A stretch of 41,746 nt of DNA from Bacteroidota bacterium. Lineage in GTDB: Bacteria; Bacteroidota; Bacteroidia; CAILMK01; JAAYUY01. Where the stretch lies: contig JADHTG010000022.1 of the NCBI GenBank assembly GCA_016776505.1, forward strand, positions 1-41,746. Direction: 5' to 3'. The translations under genes and the position numbers were made by a program. Shown one piece after another: positions 7,012 through 17,209 of the stretch (position 1 is its first letter; every line of letters begins with the position of its first letter). The notes under the pieces were generated by a model, which worked only from the letters and a program-made list of their open reading frames with translations, made no database searches and had not been told where the DNA came from.

Positions 7012-9510
7012 ATGAAATTCTCACTGAGGGAAATAGAAAAAATAACAGGGGGTCGCATTATTTGCAAAAATACGACAGAATCTGTTGTGCATATATATTT
7101 TGATACACGCAGATTAGTATATGTAAATAATGCATTATTTATTGCCATTGTCGGACCTACTAATGATGGTCACAAATACATCCTGGATGCCTGGGAAAAA
7201 GGAATTCGGATATTTATTCTGGAAGATTTAACAAGATTTGAAGAGCTGGATAAGAAAATATGTAATTCATCCTCCCTGGTTTTAGTTGAAAATTCTGTCG
7301 AGGCATTACAAAAATTAGCCATTGCTCATCGGGATAAATTCCATGTAGAAGTTGTGGCTATCACAGGCAGCAATGGTAAAACAATTGTAAAAGAATGGTT
7401 GTACCATATATTGTACAGGCATCTCAATGTATATCGAAGTCCGAAAAGCTTTAATTCTCAAATTGGTGTCTCATTGAGTGTTCTGGGTATACGTAAAGAG
7501 AATCAACTTTGCATTCTTGAGGCAGGAATATCACGTGTGGGTGAAATGAAGAAACTGGAACCTATGATCAAGGCAGATGTGGGCATTTTTACAAATTTAG
7601 GTTCTGCACATGATGAAGGATTCACCAATAGGGATGAAAAAATTGCCGAAAAACTGGAAGTCTTTAAAAACTGCAAAACATTGATCTATTGCCAGGATCA
7701 TGCACTTTTGCACAAAATGATCCAGCAAAAGATAGATGAGGGATATTTTACACGCGATATTAATTTAATTAAGTGGTCAAGAAATCAAGAGGCTGATCTG
7801 AGAGTCCACAGCATTAACAAAATTAATGGACGCACTAAGATCGATCTGGTGTATAGAGCTGATACATTTACTATAGATCTTCCATTTAATGACCATGCAT
7901 CCATTGAAAATGCGATCCATTGTTGTGTATTTCTTTTATTTAAAAACTATTCGATTCAACTTATCCAAAATGAAATAAAACAATTAGCACCCATCGAAAT
8001 GAGATTGGAGCTAAAGGAAGGATTGAACAATTGCACCTTAATAAATGATACCTACAACAGTGATTTAAATTCCCTGGAGATTGCATTGGATTATTTAAAT
8101 CAACAAAAGCAACATCCTGAAAAGGTTTTGATATTGTCAGACGTTTTGCAGTCAGGGAAAAATTCGGCTGATCTGTATGCTGATATAAATAAGCTGCTTA
8201 TTGCAAAAAAAATAGACTATTTAATCGGAATCGGTCCTGAAATATCTCAACACAAAGAGCTTTTTGAGCAAAAAAGTGTTTTTTATCCATCTACTTCTTC
8301 GTTTCTTAACAATTTGAAAACTGAAGAAATTAGAAATCAGTCCATATTAATCAAAGGTGCCAGGACATTTGAATTCGAGAAAATAACTCATATACTTCAG
8401 AAAAAAGTGCATCAGACCTGCCTGGAAGTTAACCTGAGTAACATTATTTTTAATTTAAATGTGTACCGCTCTTACCTGAAACCTGAAACCAGGATAATGG
8501 TCATGGTAAAGGCCTTTTCTTATGGATCCGGGAGTTTCGAAATAGCTAATATTTTGCAGTATCATCAAGTGGATTATTTAGCTGTTGCCTACGCTGATGA
8601 AGGAGTGGAGCTTAGAAGATCCGGAATTGAATTGCCCATTTTAGTCATGAATCCCGAAGGACAGAGTTTCGATCAGATAATATCGCATCGATTAGAACCT
8701 GAGATCTATAGTATGAAATCCCTTCATGATTTGATAACATCCTGCAAATTAATGAAGATTCCTGAAGTAATTAAGATCCACATTAAAGTAGATACCGGGA
8801 TGCATCGACTGGGTTTTACAATGGATGATTTACCTGAATTGCTTAAACTATTGGCTGAGAATTCATTTTTGAAGGTGACATCAGTCTTTTCACATTTAGC
8901 TTCTGCTGACGATCTGGCTGAAGTTGATTTCACAAAACAGCAGATTGAAAAATTCAATCAAATGTGTAACTATTTATCGAAAAAATTAACTGAACCTTTT
9001 TTAAAGCACCTGCTCAACAGTGCCGGTGTGGTTCATTTTCCGGAAGCTCAGTTTGATATGGTCCGCCTGGGCATTGGTCTTTATGGAATTGATTTCAGCA
9101 GGAAAATGGATAAACAATTGCTGAATGTGAGCACTTTTAAAACTACCATATCGCAAATAAAGAAAATCTCCAGGAGCGATACTGTCGGTTATAACCGTCA
9201 GGGAAAATTAAATAAAGAAGCCACCATAGCAACTATTGGAGTGGGTTATGCGGATGGATTTCCCAGGCTTTTAGGGAACGGGAAAGGAGTTGTTAAAGTA
9301 AAAGAAAAGCTGGTACACACGGTCGGTAACATTTGTATGGATATGTGCATGATTGATATTACAGGATTAGACGCAGAAGTAGGTGAGGAGGTGATCCTTT
9401 TTGACGAAGAGTTAAGCGTTACTCAAATGGCAGAAAATTGTCAAACCATACCTTATGAGATTTTGGCAGGTATTTCGCAAAGGGTGAAACGAGTTTATTT
9501 TAATGAATAG
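7012..9510 (+). CDS. murF-alr: Bifunctional MurF ligase / alanine racemase
   Basis: 832 aa. Residues 1 to about 460 are MurF (UDP-MurNAc-tripeptide:D-Ala-D-Ala ligase), with the ATP-binding GSNGKT at about 118-123 and the Mur-ligase central and C-terminal domains. Residues about 465-832 are a PLP-dependent alanine racemase, with the PLP lysine in MVMVKAFSYGSG (about residue 498) and the catalytic tyrosine in VGYNR (about 726) before IGVGYADGFPR. The racemase supplies D-Ala, and MurF adds D-Ala-D-Ala to the peptidoglycan precursor in the cytoplasm. This fusion is common in Bacteroidota. The ddl gene for the step in between is at 19615. The nitroreductase gene follows after 5 nt. Confidence 0.97.
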   Translation: MKFSLREIEKITGGRIICKNTTESVVHIYFDTRRLVYVNNALFIAIVGPTNDGHKYILDAWEKGIRIFILEDLTRFEELDKKICNSSSLVLVENSVEALQKLAIAHRDKFHVEVVAITGSNGKTIVKEWLYHILYRHLNVYRSPKSFNSQIGVSLSVLGIRKENQLCILEAGISRVGEMKKLEPMIKADVGIFTNLGSAHDEGFTNRDEKIAEKLEVFKNCKTLIYCQDHALLHKMIQQKIDEGYFTRDINLIKWSRNQEADLRVHSINKINGRTKIDLVYRADTFTIDLPFNDHASIENAIHCCVFLLFKNYSIQLIQNEIKQLAPIEMRLELKEGLNNCTLINDTYNSDLNSLEIALDYLNQQKQHPEKVLILSDVLQSGKNSADLYADINKLLIAKKIDYLIGIGPEISQHKELFEQKSVFYPSTSSFLNNLKTEEIRNQSILIKGARTFEFEKITHILQKKVHQTCLEVNLSNIIFNLNVYRSYLKPETRIMVMVKAFSYGSGSFEIANILQYHQVDYLAVAYADEGVELRRSGIELPILVMNPEGQSFDQIISHRLEPEIYSMKSLHDLITSCKLMKIPEVIKIHIKVDTGMHRLGFTMDDLPELLKLLAENSFLKVTSVFSHLASADDLAEVDFTKQQIEKFNQMCNYLSKKLTEPFLKHLLNSAGVVHFPEAQFDMVRLGIGLYGIDFSRKMDKQLLNVSTFKTTISQIKKISRSDTVGYNRQGKLNKEATIATIGVGYADGFPRLLGNGKGVVKVKEKLVHTVGNICMDMCMIDITGLDAEVGEEVILFDEELSVTQMAENCQTIPYEILAGISQRVKRVYFNE

Positions 9511-9515
9511 AAAAA

Positions 9516-10100
9516 ATGAAAAAACCTGCGAAAACAGATTTTGATATACACCCTGTGCTTAACCGAAGATACAGTCCACGTACTTTTGAAGATCGAATGA
9601 TCGAGGAAGACAAACTGGATCGTATTTTTGAAGCAGCCCGATGGGCACCTTCATCCCTTAATGATCAACCCTGGCACATCCTTGTTGGTGTTAAAGGCCT
9701 GAATGATGTATATGATAAAATATTTAGTTCCCTGCTTGAATTTAACCAGATTTGGGCCAGACTTGCTCCTGTATTAGTAGTCATGGTAGCAGATAAAATC
9801 TCCAGGAAAACGAATAAGACCAATCATGTATATTTGTATGATACCGGTCAGGCAGCAGCTCATTTGAGCATGCAGGCAATGGCAGAAGATGTGTTTGTTC
9901 ACCAAATGGGAGGTTTTGATAAAGACAAGCTGATAAGCACTTTTTCAATTCCTGAACGATTTGAGCCTGTAACTGCAATTGCCATGGGTTATGCGGGTAA
10001 ATTGGAAAATTTACCGGAAAAGTTCCAGGAGATGGAAAAAGCAGAACGGACCAGGAAATCTCAGAAAGAATTTGTGTTTAGAGATGGTTGGGGAAAATAA
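9516..10100 (+). CDS. Nitroreductase-family FMN protein
   Basis: 194 aa, typical of short nitroreductases. The N-terminal HPVLNRRYSPRTFEDRMI and EAARWAPSSLNDQPWHILV blocks form the FMN-phosphate-binding and dimer-interface region. The AMAEDVFVHQMGGFDKDK and AIAMGYAGK segments are the usual C-terminal flavin contacts. It probably performs NAD(P)H-dependent two-electron reduction. The physiological substrate cannot be told from the sequence. It starts 5 nt after murF-alr and is probably co-transcribed. Confidence 0.92.
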   Translation: MKKPAKTDFDIHPVLNRRYSPRTFEDRMIEEDKLDRIFEAARWAPSSLNDQPWHILVGVKGLNDVYDKIFSSLLEFNQIWARLAPVLVVMVADKISRKTNKTNHVYLYDTGQAAAHLSMQAMAEDVFVHQMGGFDKDKLISTFSIPERFEPVTAIAMGYAGKLENLPEKFQEMEKAERTRKSQKEFVFRDGWGK

Positions 10101-10261
10101 ATACTTTATGGCTAAAGGATTTGATTAATACTGGTCATCCCATTGTTTAGAGTCGCTGTGAGACTATAATACGCATTTACTTGTTCAGGTGTTCACTTTC
10201 ACATTTAATTGCAAAATCTATTTACCTAAGTTGACTAATTGGTATTAATAGCTAAAAGTCC

Positions 10262-10858
10262 ATGAAAAATTTTATCCTATTCACCCTTCTGACTGTATTT
10301 ACTTTTCCTTGTGTGGCTCAAATACCAGATTCAAACCAAATGGAGATTTCTGATGTAGGAACGCATATCCAGGTTAAATTTGGTGATTCCATTTTCAATT
10401 TCAGCTATGAAAGTCTGTCACAATATTACCTGGATCAAGGAATAGAAAAGGGGAGTACAGGTGATTTTGAGAAGGCGATCAGCCATTTCAACCTGGCATT
10501 GCTTTACAATGATAGCCATGCTGAAATTTATTATAACAGGGGATTGGCTTATTATTATATGAATGATTATCCTGCATCCATCAACGATTTGACATCGGCC
10601 ATCAAATTAGATCCTTCTTATTACAATGCATTGAACCAGAGAGGGATAGCCTTTAGTAAAACCAAGGAATATGAATATGCTTTGGAAGATTTCAACACGG
10701 CCATCCGATGGTATCCCGATTTATCCAAGGCTTATTTGAATAAAGGGGTAAATTACCTGCTCATGAATGACTGGGATGAAGCTTGCCGATGGCTGGAAAT
10801 TGCAGTGGAAAAAGGAGACGACAAGGCTCCAGATGTGATGAAGGATTATTGTCATTAA
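10262..10858 (+). CDS. Secreted TPR-repeat protein
   Basis: 198 aa. The signal peptide MKNFILFTLLTVFTFPCVAQ is followed by about 35 residues of linker. Then come at least three tetratricopeptide repeats (about 58-165), with the canonical AEIYYNRGLAYYYMNDYPAS and ALNQRGIAFSKTKEYEYAL pattern. The C-terminus DEACRWLEIA...DYCH is common in Bacteroidota periplasmic TPR proteins. It is probably a protein-protein scaffold in the periplasm. The partner is unknown. It is convergent with the M19 dipeptidase gene. Confidence 0.88.
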   Translation: MKNFILFTLLTVFTFPCVAQIPDSNQMEISDVGTHIQVKFGDSIFNFSYESLSQYYLDQGIEKGSTGDFEKAISHFNLALLYNDSHAEIYYNRGLAYYYMNDYPASINDLTSAIKLDPSYYNALNQRGIAFSKTKEYEYALEDFNTAIRWYPDLSKAYLNKGVNYLLMNDWDEACRWLEIAVEKGDDKAPDVMKDYCH

Positions 10859-10915
10859 TTGAATTAATCAATTGAAACAGGTTCAATACAATAATTTCCA
10901 GCTTATGTGTTTTTT

Positions 10916-11938
10916 TCAAAGCACTCTTTTATAAAATCCTAAATAATTCTCTCCGGCGACCAGGTCAATTTCCTGCTCATTAAAATCCCTTACAAGCATG
11001 GCATCAAACAAAGCTGGTAAAACAGATATTTTTTCAAGTCCGGGAACATACCTGATCATTTCCAAAGGATGATTGTTTTCGACTGCCCATTTTTTAATAT
11101 CCGCAAAATAATAATCAGCGTAATCAGGGCCCAGCCCAACATGCTCAATACCCACTAAATCAGCAATGTATAATATGTGGTCAATTAAGCGATCCACATT
11201 CACTTTTTGGATTTCCAGATCGACAAACAGCCCAAGGAAATTAATGCCAATTACTCCTTTTTTTGCGGCAATGAGTTTGATTTGTTCATCTGTTAAATTC
11301 CTGTAGTGATTTGATAGTTTTTTCACATTTGAATGAGAAACGGTTACAGGTTGGTCAAATAGATCAATCACCTGAAAAAAACTCTTTTCAGAGATGTGTG
11401 CCAAATCTAGAATCAAGTGGTAGTTGTTCATTTTTTTTACAAGATCTTTCCCTTTTTTTGATAAGCCGCTATCCGTTTTTTCTCCACAGCCGCAAGCAAA
11501 CTCATTTTCTTCATTATGCGTAATGATGAAATTCCTTATACCCGCATCAAAGAATTCATCCAAATGATGTATATCAGCTTGCAAAGCTCTTAAACCTTCT
11601 ATACCCGGGATAAATCCAATTCTTTGATCATCATCCGCTAATTGAGATGAATTTGATACTAAATAAAAATCCTCAGGCCGGGAACTAATCCCCTCCTTAA
11701 GAATTTGAAATGTCCTGCTCACATTAATTGGATCAGAACAATCAGTTTCTCCAAGATCAAAATCACCACCGCACATAATGGTTTCAAACTTCACTCCTGC
11801 AATATTCAAAGCCGGCAGATGCTCTTCGAAAAGTATGTTGTTTTTACCCCTGATGTATTCATTATATAGATGAATAGCGTAATCAGAATGTGCATCAATA
11901 ATGAATCTTTTATTCTGTTTATGGTGAATATCTGTCAT
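10916..11938 (-). CDS. Membrane dipeptidase family (peptidase M19)
   Basis: 340 aa with an amidohydrolase barrel. The expected zinc ligands are visible: H17-x-D19 in IIDAHSDYA, the bridging Glu in IPGIEGLRAL, and the two histidines in DLAHISEKSF and VTVSHSN. The C-terminal GLGPDYADYY replaces the more usual GSDFDG. M19 enzymes cleave dipeptides, including those with a C-terminal D-residue. Here a role in D-amino-acid-containing cell-wall peptides is possible. There is no signal peptide, so it is probably cytoplasmic. It is divergent from the TerB/DnaJ gene. Confidence 0.9.
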   Translation of the reverse strand: MTDIHHKQNKRFIIDAHSDYAIHLYNEYIRGKNNILFEEHLPALNIAGVKFETIMCGGDFDLGETDCSDPINVSRTFQILKEGISSRPEDFYLVSNSSQLADDDQRIGFIPGIEGLRALQADIHHLDEFFDAGIRNFIITHNEENEFACGCGEKTDSGLSKKGKDLVKKMNNYHLILDLAHISEKSFFQVIDLFDQPVTVSHSNVKKLSNHYRNLTDEQIKLIAAKKGVIGINFLGLFVDLEIQKVNVDRLIDHILYIADLVGIEHVGLGPDYADYYFADIKKWAVENNHPLEMIRYVPGLEKISVLPALFDAMLVRDFNEQEIDLVAGENYLGFYKRVL

Positions 11939-12028
11939 ATTCTTTTATTATTTGCTGAATTGCCTGATTTTTGACTAACAATAAATCATGTCAGGGAAAG
12001 AAATATCAAATATAAAACAAAAATAAAA

Positions 12029-12751
12029 ATGGCGAAATATGTAAAATGGATAGGAGGAGGCATTGGTTGGGCTCTAGGAGGAGTCATAGGTGGTTTAATC
12101 GGATTTGCCTTAGGTAGTGCAGTAGATAATCTGAAGATTCAGCAAGATAGTACAAGCGTTAAAAGAACTCAATCAGGTGATTTTGCAGCTTCATTGCTTG
12201 TGTTATCGGCAGCGGTAATGAAAGCAGATGGGAGAATTCTCAAATCTGAATTGGATTATGTGAAGTCATTTTTTAAACAGCAATTTGGAGAAGAAAGAAC
12301 CCTGGAGTATATGCAGTCCCTGAGAAAAATATTGATCAAGGAATTCAGCACTCAAGAAGTTTGCACCCAAATCAGGTTATATATGGATTATTCTTCCCGT
12401 GTACAGCTGTTGCATTATTTGTTTGGAATTGCTAAAGCGGACTTGTGGGTTGATCAGAAGGAGAGAAATGTCATATTTCAAATCGGCAAGGATTTAGGCA
12501 TTAATCAAATTGATTTTGATTCTGTTCAGGCTATGTTTTTCAAGAAATTAGACAGTGCATATAAAATTCTTGAAATAAATGAAACAGCAACTGCTGCAGA
12601 GATTAAAAAAGCCTATAGAAAAATGGCAGTCAAATTTCATCCTGACAAAGTAGCACATTTAGGGGAAGAATTCCAAAAAGCAGCTAAGGAAAAATTTCAG
12701 AAAGTGAGTGAAGCCTATGAAAGCCTGAAAAAGGAAAAAGGCTTTAATTAA
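12029..12751 (+). CDS. TerB/DnaJ (DjlA-like) co-chaperone
   Basis: 240 aa. The N-terminal glycine-rich segment (about 9-32, GGGIGWALGGVIGGLIGFALG) looks like a membrane-inserting glycine zipper. Residues about 50-160 form an all-helical TerB-like domain with acidic positions. Residues about 172-236 are a J domain with KFHPDK (the HPD motif) that should stimulate a DnaK ATPase. The order matches DjlA. It is probably anchored in the inner membrane facing the cytoplasm. dnaK is not in the window. Confidence 0.9.
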   Translation: MAKYVKWIGGGIGWALGGVIGGLIGFALGSAVDNLKIQQDSTSVKRTQSGDFAASLLVLSAAVMKADGRILKSELDYVKSFFKQQFGEERTLEYMQSLRKILIKEFSTQEVCTQIRLYMDYSSRVQLLHYLFGIAKADLWVDQKERNVIFQIGKDLGINQIDFDSVQAMFFKKLDSAYKILEINETATAAEIKKAYRKMAVKFHPDKVAHLGEEFQKAAKEKFQKVSEAYESLKKEKGFN

Positions 12752-12814
12752 CTCTTCTAAAAAGTTCTGTTTTATTTTTCATGGAACTTGACGCAAGCTC
12801 TTTTCAAGCTCTGT

Positions 12815-13201
12815 TCAATCCGTTTCTTCTTCCACATATTCCTTCAGCGGGCCTAAAAATTGTTCATCCCAACTCTCCCTGATGGTGATGAATGAGGTAG
12901 GTGGAATTTTTTCATGGGTAAGAACCAACTCTGTATGTCCGGCAACTTCCCGTAAATTGATGGTAACGAAGGAAAATTTCTCCCAGGTTTCTTCTTTCCA
13001 TTCCTGGATAATCTTGTTTTTATTTACGATAACATATCGTCCATTAATGGTATCATCCCACATGGAAAACCTTCCTCCTTCAACCGGATTTATTTCCGCC
13101 ATGCTTCCGCTCCATTCTTCAAAAATATCATGATCAGTGAGCGCTTTGAATAAGTTCTCAATTTTCGAGTTGAAATAGTAGGTTTTAGTAAAAGATTTCA
13201 T
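12815..13201 (-). CDS. SRPBCC/AHSA1-like domain protein
   Basis: 128 aa. The single domain starts with the typical opening YFNSKIENLFKALTDHDIFEEW, followed by the GGRFSMWDDTINGRYV and FSFVTINLRE strands. This is the START-like hydrophobic cavity fold of the activator-of-Hsp90-homologue family. Small bacterial members bind lipids or small hydrophobic molecules, or have no known role. No ligand can be assigned. It lies 18 nt upstream of the M4 protease gene's stop codon, on the same strand but separately oriented in function. Confidence 0.85.
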   Translation of the reverse strand: MKSFTKTYYFNSKIENLFKALTDHDIFEEWSGSMAEINPVEGGRFSMWDDTINGRYVIVNKNKIIQEWKEETWEKFSFVTINLREVAGHTELVLTHEKIPPTSFITIRESWDEQFLGPLKEYVEEETD

Positions 13202-13219
13202 CTATTGTGAAATATTTTA

Positions 13220-16200
13220 TTATTTAATAATTATACGTTTGCTTATTATTCCTTTAGTACTTTTCAATTGAACAAAATAAATTCCCCTGCTATATTTGGA
13301 TAAATCAATCTGTTCAAGAATGTAATTTGTATTTGAAAAAACCTGGTGATAAATGGAATGACCTAATGGTGAAAAAATGTCTACGAAATAATGGTCTTTA
13401 TTAATGGAACTAATTTCCATTTGAATCCAATGATCCGCAGGGTTTGGGTAAATGTTCAGACCCGGAAGATCAGCAAAATCTTCTATGGACGAATTTACTG
13501 CTATTGTTTTACTTACCGAATCTGGTCCACAACTGTTTGCAATCCTGAGTTTTACAATATAAGAACCATTCGAACTATAGGTATGTACTGGGTTGGTTTT
13601 AGTGGATGTTGTTCCATCCCCAAAGTCCCAATAGTTATTTCTGCCAAAAATTGAAGTGTTCGTGAATTGAACAGTTTTCTGAAATTTTGCATGCGAAAAA
13701 TTAGCCTGGGGATTGTCATCTATCCATACATTCACAGCTTTTTTTCCACTGTAACAAGATGGTTCAGTTACTTCCCAGTCATAATAAAAATAATAATAAC
13801 CCGGCTGACTTGCAGTACTTCCTGTAATGGCTAATATACTGTCAAGAACGTAAGGGTATGTGGGTCCGCTGTTGTTTCTGTACAAATTTGAACCGGTGGT
13901 TGATCCCAACCTGAAATTTGTTCCAACCGGAAGTTCAAAATTCAGATCGACACGGCTTTCACCATCTGGAATCGTATCCGTTAATAAACTCAAGATTGAT
14001 CCGTTTTCATCTTTTAATATAATGGAACGAATTGCTTCTCCATTGGCAAAAACTTTTACACTTTTCAGGATCGCAGGTTTAAATACATCAAAAATGAGTG
14101 CCTGGTCTCCAGTGAAATATCGTCCGGTTCCAATGCTGTTATTGATGGGCCCTACGTGTTTAGGGTCTTTACTAAAATCATTTATGGCATAATAAGTAGC
14201 TGATTCAGAGATAGTTCCTAAATTCAGGCTGTCTCCTGTATGTATTGGCATAGTGGATTGGAAGTCATCAAACCAAATGATCTTTCCACTTCCATTCGCA
14301 ATCAGAGTTACCTCAGTTTCCCCACAGGATTCAAAATCAGAAGAAGTGGGGTATACGGGCCTGTCAATAACCACAACATCAGTTTTTATCAATGAATCAC
14401 TACCGATCCCATTTGAAGCCCAAAGTTTAATGGAATAAGTACCGCTTTCCTGGTATTCATGCATGGGGTTTTCTAAATTGGATGTAGTTCCATCTCCAAA
14501 ATCCCAGATCCAGGATGTAGGTCCATTGGCAGTAACCGATTTAAAGAAAGCTTTACCATCACAAGAATTAGGTACTGAAACTTTGAAATCGACTAGCGGG
14601 GGTGAGTTTGGATCAGAACAGAACCAATCTAACTCAAAACCGGAATAGGTTTGAAGCGGATCTGTATACTGGCGTATGGTGATAGCTCCACCCGTGGATT
14701 CAATCTGTCCTCCTTCAGGTAAATTGAACCCGGAATATTTCCCGATCAGAGTACTGTTGACATCCTCCCCATCATAAATATAAAGCCAATCGCAATCACA
14801 TTCTCCTTCAAAAGCAAAAGATATGAAATCCAGTGTTATGGTAGCTGCCCCGACTGGCGCAATGGTAAATGAAACATCCAGGTTACCGCTGTAGTTGTTG
14901 GTTCCTCCATCATCATAGAGTTTGCCTTTGCATAAATCAATCGTTTGAGATCCTGTGAGTGGCATGGTGAAAATGCAGGGCATGGTCGTGTCAATCACAA
15001 TATATGCATTTTTAATGACAGAATCATTACCGCAAACGCTTTGTGCCACCAGTTTTACATCAAATACTCCCGTACTGGAGTAAACATGAGTTGCATCATA
15101 GGAAGTACTTGTATCTCCATCCCCAAAATCCCATACAAAAGAAGCAAAAGCATCTGATAAATTTCTAAAATCTACTGTAAAGGGATAGATACAGCTACTC
15201 GTTTTGGTAGCTTCAAAGTCCACACTTCTTTTAATACCTCCAACGCCAACGGCATACCAGGCGTCTAAAACGGCCTCTACTTCTGCAGAACATTCACCAT
15301 ATAAATCTGCGGCAGCGCGGGCAGTGTAAAACCGGGCATCAATATAGTCGGATGAGGAAGAGAGATAGATGGTAAGGCTTCTATAAGCAATTTCTGAAGC
15401 CTTGTCAACTCCTATTGAGCTCACACTATAGGAATTATTATGATCGTTGATTCCACTACCACCTTCTACCAGCAAATAAAACCAGTAATTAAAGACCGAG
15501 CTATTCGTATGAACTCCGCAATTATCATTACCTGCATTGGGGACGCAACTTTTAGTATCTATCCAGTACAGGCCTTCGTAAGTATCAGGGTCTCCTTTGC
15601 TATTTGGATTAGACATATCCCGAAGCACATATCCAATATCTTCTCCCAGTTCCCAGCTGTAAGCGGTGGGTTTGGCATAGCGTTCTATCATATTCCCAAA
15701 AATATCACTGAATCCCTCATTTAATGCACCGGATTCAAGAGCATAGATTAAATCTGCTGTATAAGAGGTTAGCCCATGCGATATTTCATGCCCAATAATA
15801 TCAACTGAAACAAAAGGTTCGATCGTGCTGTTCCCATCTCCATAAGTCATCCACTGGCCATTCCATGAGGCATTTGCAAAATTCGTACTGTAATGCACAT
15901 AACTTCTTAATTTAAAACCATTGTTATCAATGCTGTTTCTGCCATGTTTAAGCAAATAATAATCATAGGTCATTTCACTTCCCCAATGTGCATCTGTTGC
16001 AATTTCATCTTTATCGGCATTTACATTATTCCAATAGTTATCCGAATCTACAAAATCAACAGCGTTACCATAATTTGTCCCTTTCTGCATATTGTAAGTT
16101 TCGATGCCGTTTCCTCTTGTGCTTTCTCTTAAACGGTAAGCGGAGGGTCCTGTGCTATCTGTTATAATCTGTTTTGTCCCGCTAAATTTTGTCACTGCTG

Positions 16201-16909
16201 TAGCCGGCACATCCGTATGATGCATAATGGAATTCACCAATAAAACAGTTCCCGTTTGAGCATCTATATAATACCACGCTCTTGAAGCAGGTTCCTGCGC
16301 ATAAATATTAAACTTCCAGGCATAACGGAGATGATTCGATTTAAAATTACTTTCAGGATTGATGAGAACCAGCTCAGCATGGGGAAAGTAAGTTGCATCA
16401 GGATCATCGGTGAATTCTTTCAGCAATGCTTCTTCTTCCGGAACTTCCCACATATACTGATTGGCTTCAATTAGATTCAATGCATAATCAAGTGCCTCAT
16501 TTTCAGTCAGTAATATGCTATTACTGATTTTTACCCGGTCAAATGCAAGACCATGCATGGATAGAATGCGACCATCACGAGACAGGGTAGAATAGCTGCT
16601 AAACTCAATAGGGGTATTCTGATAACTCTGTATGAATTTATGATAACTTAAACCCAATGGATCCTTTTCGGTTTTTACAAGCTGAAAACGGAATGCAGAA
16701 TTTAATTGATATTTATTTTGAATCCAGCTGGTGAACTGATCTTCAGGAATGACAGAGAAGCCTGATAATTTATGATAAGCAGGTATGTTTGAATGATCAT
16801 AATAACGTGACATCTCTTTACCCGGTGTCAGATTAACTGATTGAGCACCGCTGTAAAAAGTGAAACTACACAGTAGTAGTGCAAATATATATTGTTTGAA
16901 TTGAGTCAT
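13220..16909 (-). CDS. Large secreted M4 (thermolysin-like) metalloprotease, T9SS cargo
   Basis: 1229 aa. The order is: signal peptide (about 1-22); FTP/PepSY-type propeptide (about 40-240); M4 catalytic domain with DIIGHEISHGLTSY (zinc site at about residue 375) and NEGFSDIFG (third zinc ligand Glu); PKD domain (WDFGDGDTS); a CUB-like domain (FAFEGECDCDWLYIYDGED); second PKD (WDFGDGTTSN); an Ig-like segment; third PKD (WDFGDGTTST); and a T9SS type-A sorting domain over the last 80 residues (LNIYPNPADHW ... GIYFVQLKS ... RIIIK). It is predicted to be exported, processed and displayed or released as an extracellular protease. The PKD and CUB domains probably bind substrate or the surface. Confidence 0.95.
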   Translation of the reverse strand: MTQFKQYIFALLLCSFTFYSGAQSVNLTPGKEMSRYYDHSNIPAYHKLSGFSVIPEDQFTSWIQNKYQLNSAFRFQLVKTEKDPLGLSYHKFIQSYQNTPIEFSSYSTLSRDGRILSMHGLAFDRVKISNSILLTENEALDYALNLIEANQYMWEVPEEEALLKEFTDDPDATYFPHAELVLINPESNFKSNHLRYAWKFNIYAQEPASRAWYYIDAQTGTVLLVNSIMHHTDVPATAVTKFSGTKQIITDSTGPSAYRLRESTRGNGIETYNMQKGTNYGNAVDFVDSDNYWNNVNADKDEIATDAHWGSEMTYDYYLLKHGRNSIDNNGFKLRSYVHYSTNFANASWNGQWMTYGDGNSTIEPFVSVDIIGHEISHGLTSYTADLIYALESGALNEGFSDIFGNMIERYAKPTAYSWELGEDIGYVLRDMSNPNSKGDPDTYEGLYWIDTKSCVPNAGNDNCGVHTNSSVFNYWFYLLVEGGSGINDHNNSYSVSSIGVDKASEIAYRSLTIYLSSSSDYIDARFYTARAAADLYGECSAEVEAVLDAWYAVGVGGIKRSVDFEATKTSSCIYPFTVDFRNLSDAFASFVWDFGDGDTSTSYDATHVYSSTGVFDVKLVAQSVCGNDSVIKNAYIVIDTTMPCIFTMPLTGSQTIDLCKGKLYDDGGTNNYSGNLDVSFTIAPVGAATITLDFISFAFEGECDCDWLYIYDGEDVNSTLIGKYSGFNLPEGGQIESTGGAITIRQYTDPLQTYSGFELDWFCSDPNSPPLVDFKVSVPNSCDGKAFFKSVTANGPTSWIWDFGDGTTSNLENPMHEYQESGTYSIKLWASNGIGSDSLIKTDVVVIDRPVYPTSSDFESCGETEVTLIANGSGKIIWFDDFQSTMPIHTGDSLNLGTISESATYYAINDFSKDPKHVGPINNSIGTGRYFTGDQALIFDVFKPAILKSVKVFANGEAIRSIILKDENGSILSLLTDTIPDGESRVDLNFELPVGTNFRLGSTTGSNLYRNNSGPTYPYVLDSILAITGSTASQPGYYYFYYDWEVTEPSCYSGKKAVNVWIDDNPQANFSHAKFQKTVQFTNTSIFGRNNYWDFGDGTTSTKTNPVHTYSSNGSYIVKLRIANSCGPDSVSKTIAVNSSIEDFADLPGLNIYPNPADHWIQMEISSINKDHYFVDIFSPLGHSIYHQVFSNTNYILEQIDLSKYSRGIYFVQLKSTKGIISKRIIIK

Positions 16910-17209
16910 CTTATTTTATTAGTGCTAATTAAAGTGTTGAAGGCTTTTATGCCAAGCCTGAAAGTAAGCGAATATAGTAAAATATGTAAAAGGAAAAAAC
17001 TAATTTAAATGACACCATTCCCGGCAAAATTTATTCCGTAAAACAAAGATGTGCCAGTACTTTTAATTCAACATCATGAATAGGATCGTTAATTAGTTGG
17101 TATGAAAAATCCTTTTGATTATTTTAGTCCTGAGATTAATTCATTTAAAATTTGTTTTAGCGATGAATTGAATAAGAAAACGATTACCAGTAAATATTGA
17201 AGATTAATC
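16910..17209. other. Divergent intergenic region, no gene seen
   Basis: This 300-bp AT-rich gap lies between the protease gene and the unknown secreted protein gene, which diverge from here. I see no ORF, RNA gene or clear TAnnTTTG box. A near match, TATATTCG, occurs on the minus strand near 16970. Confidence 0.4.

Noticed and set aside
7012..9510. MurF-Alr two-enzyme fusion as a novelty
   Set aside because: This fusion is widespread in Bacteroidota, and the catalytic Lys and Tyr and the ATP loop are all present.
13391..16132. Plus-strand frames opposite the M4 protease gene
   Set aside because: They are antisense shadows of a well-supported long gene, with no start-proximal promoter and no domain.
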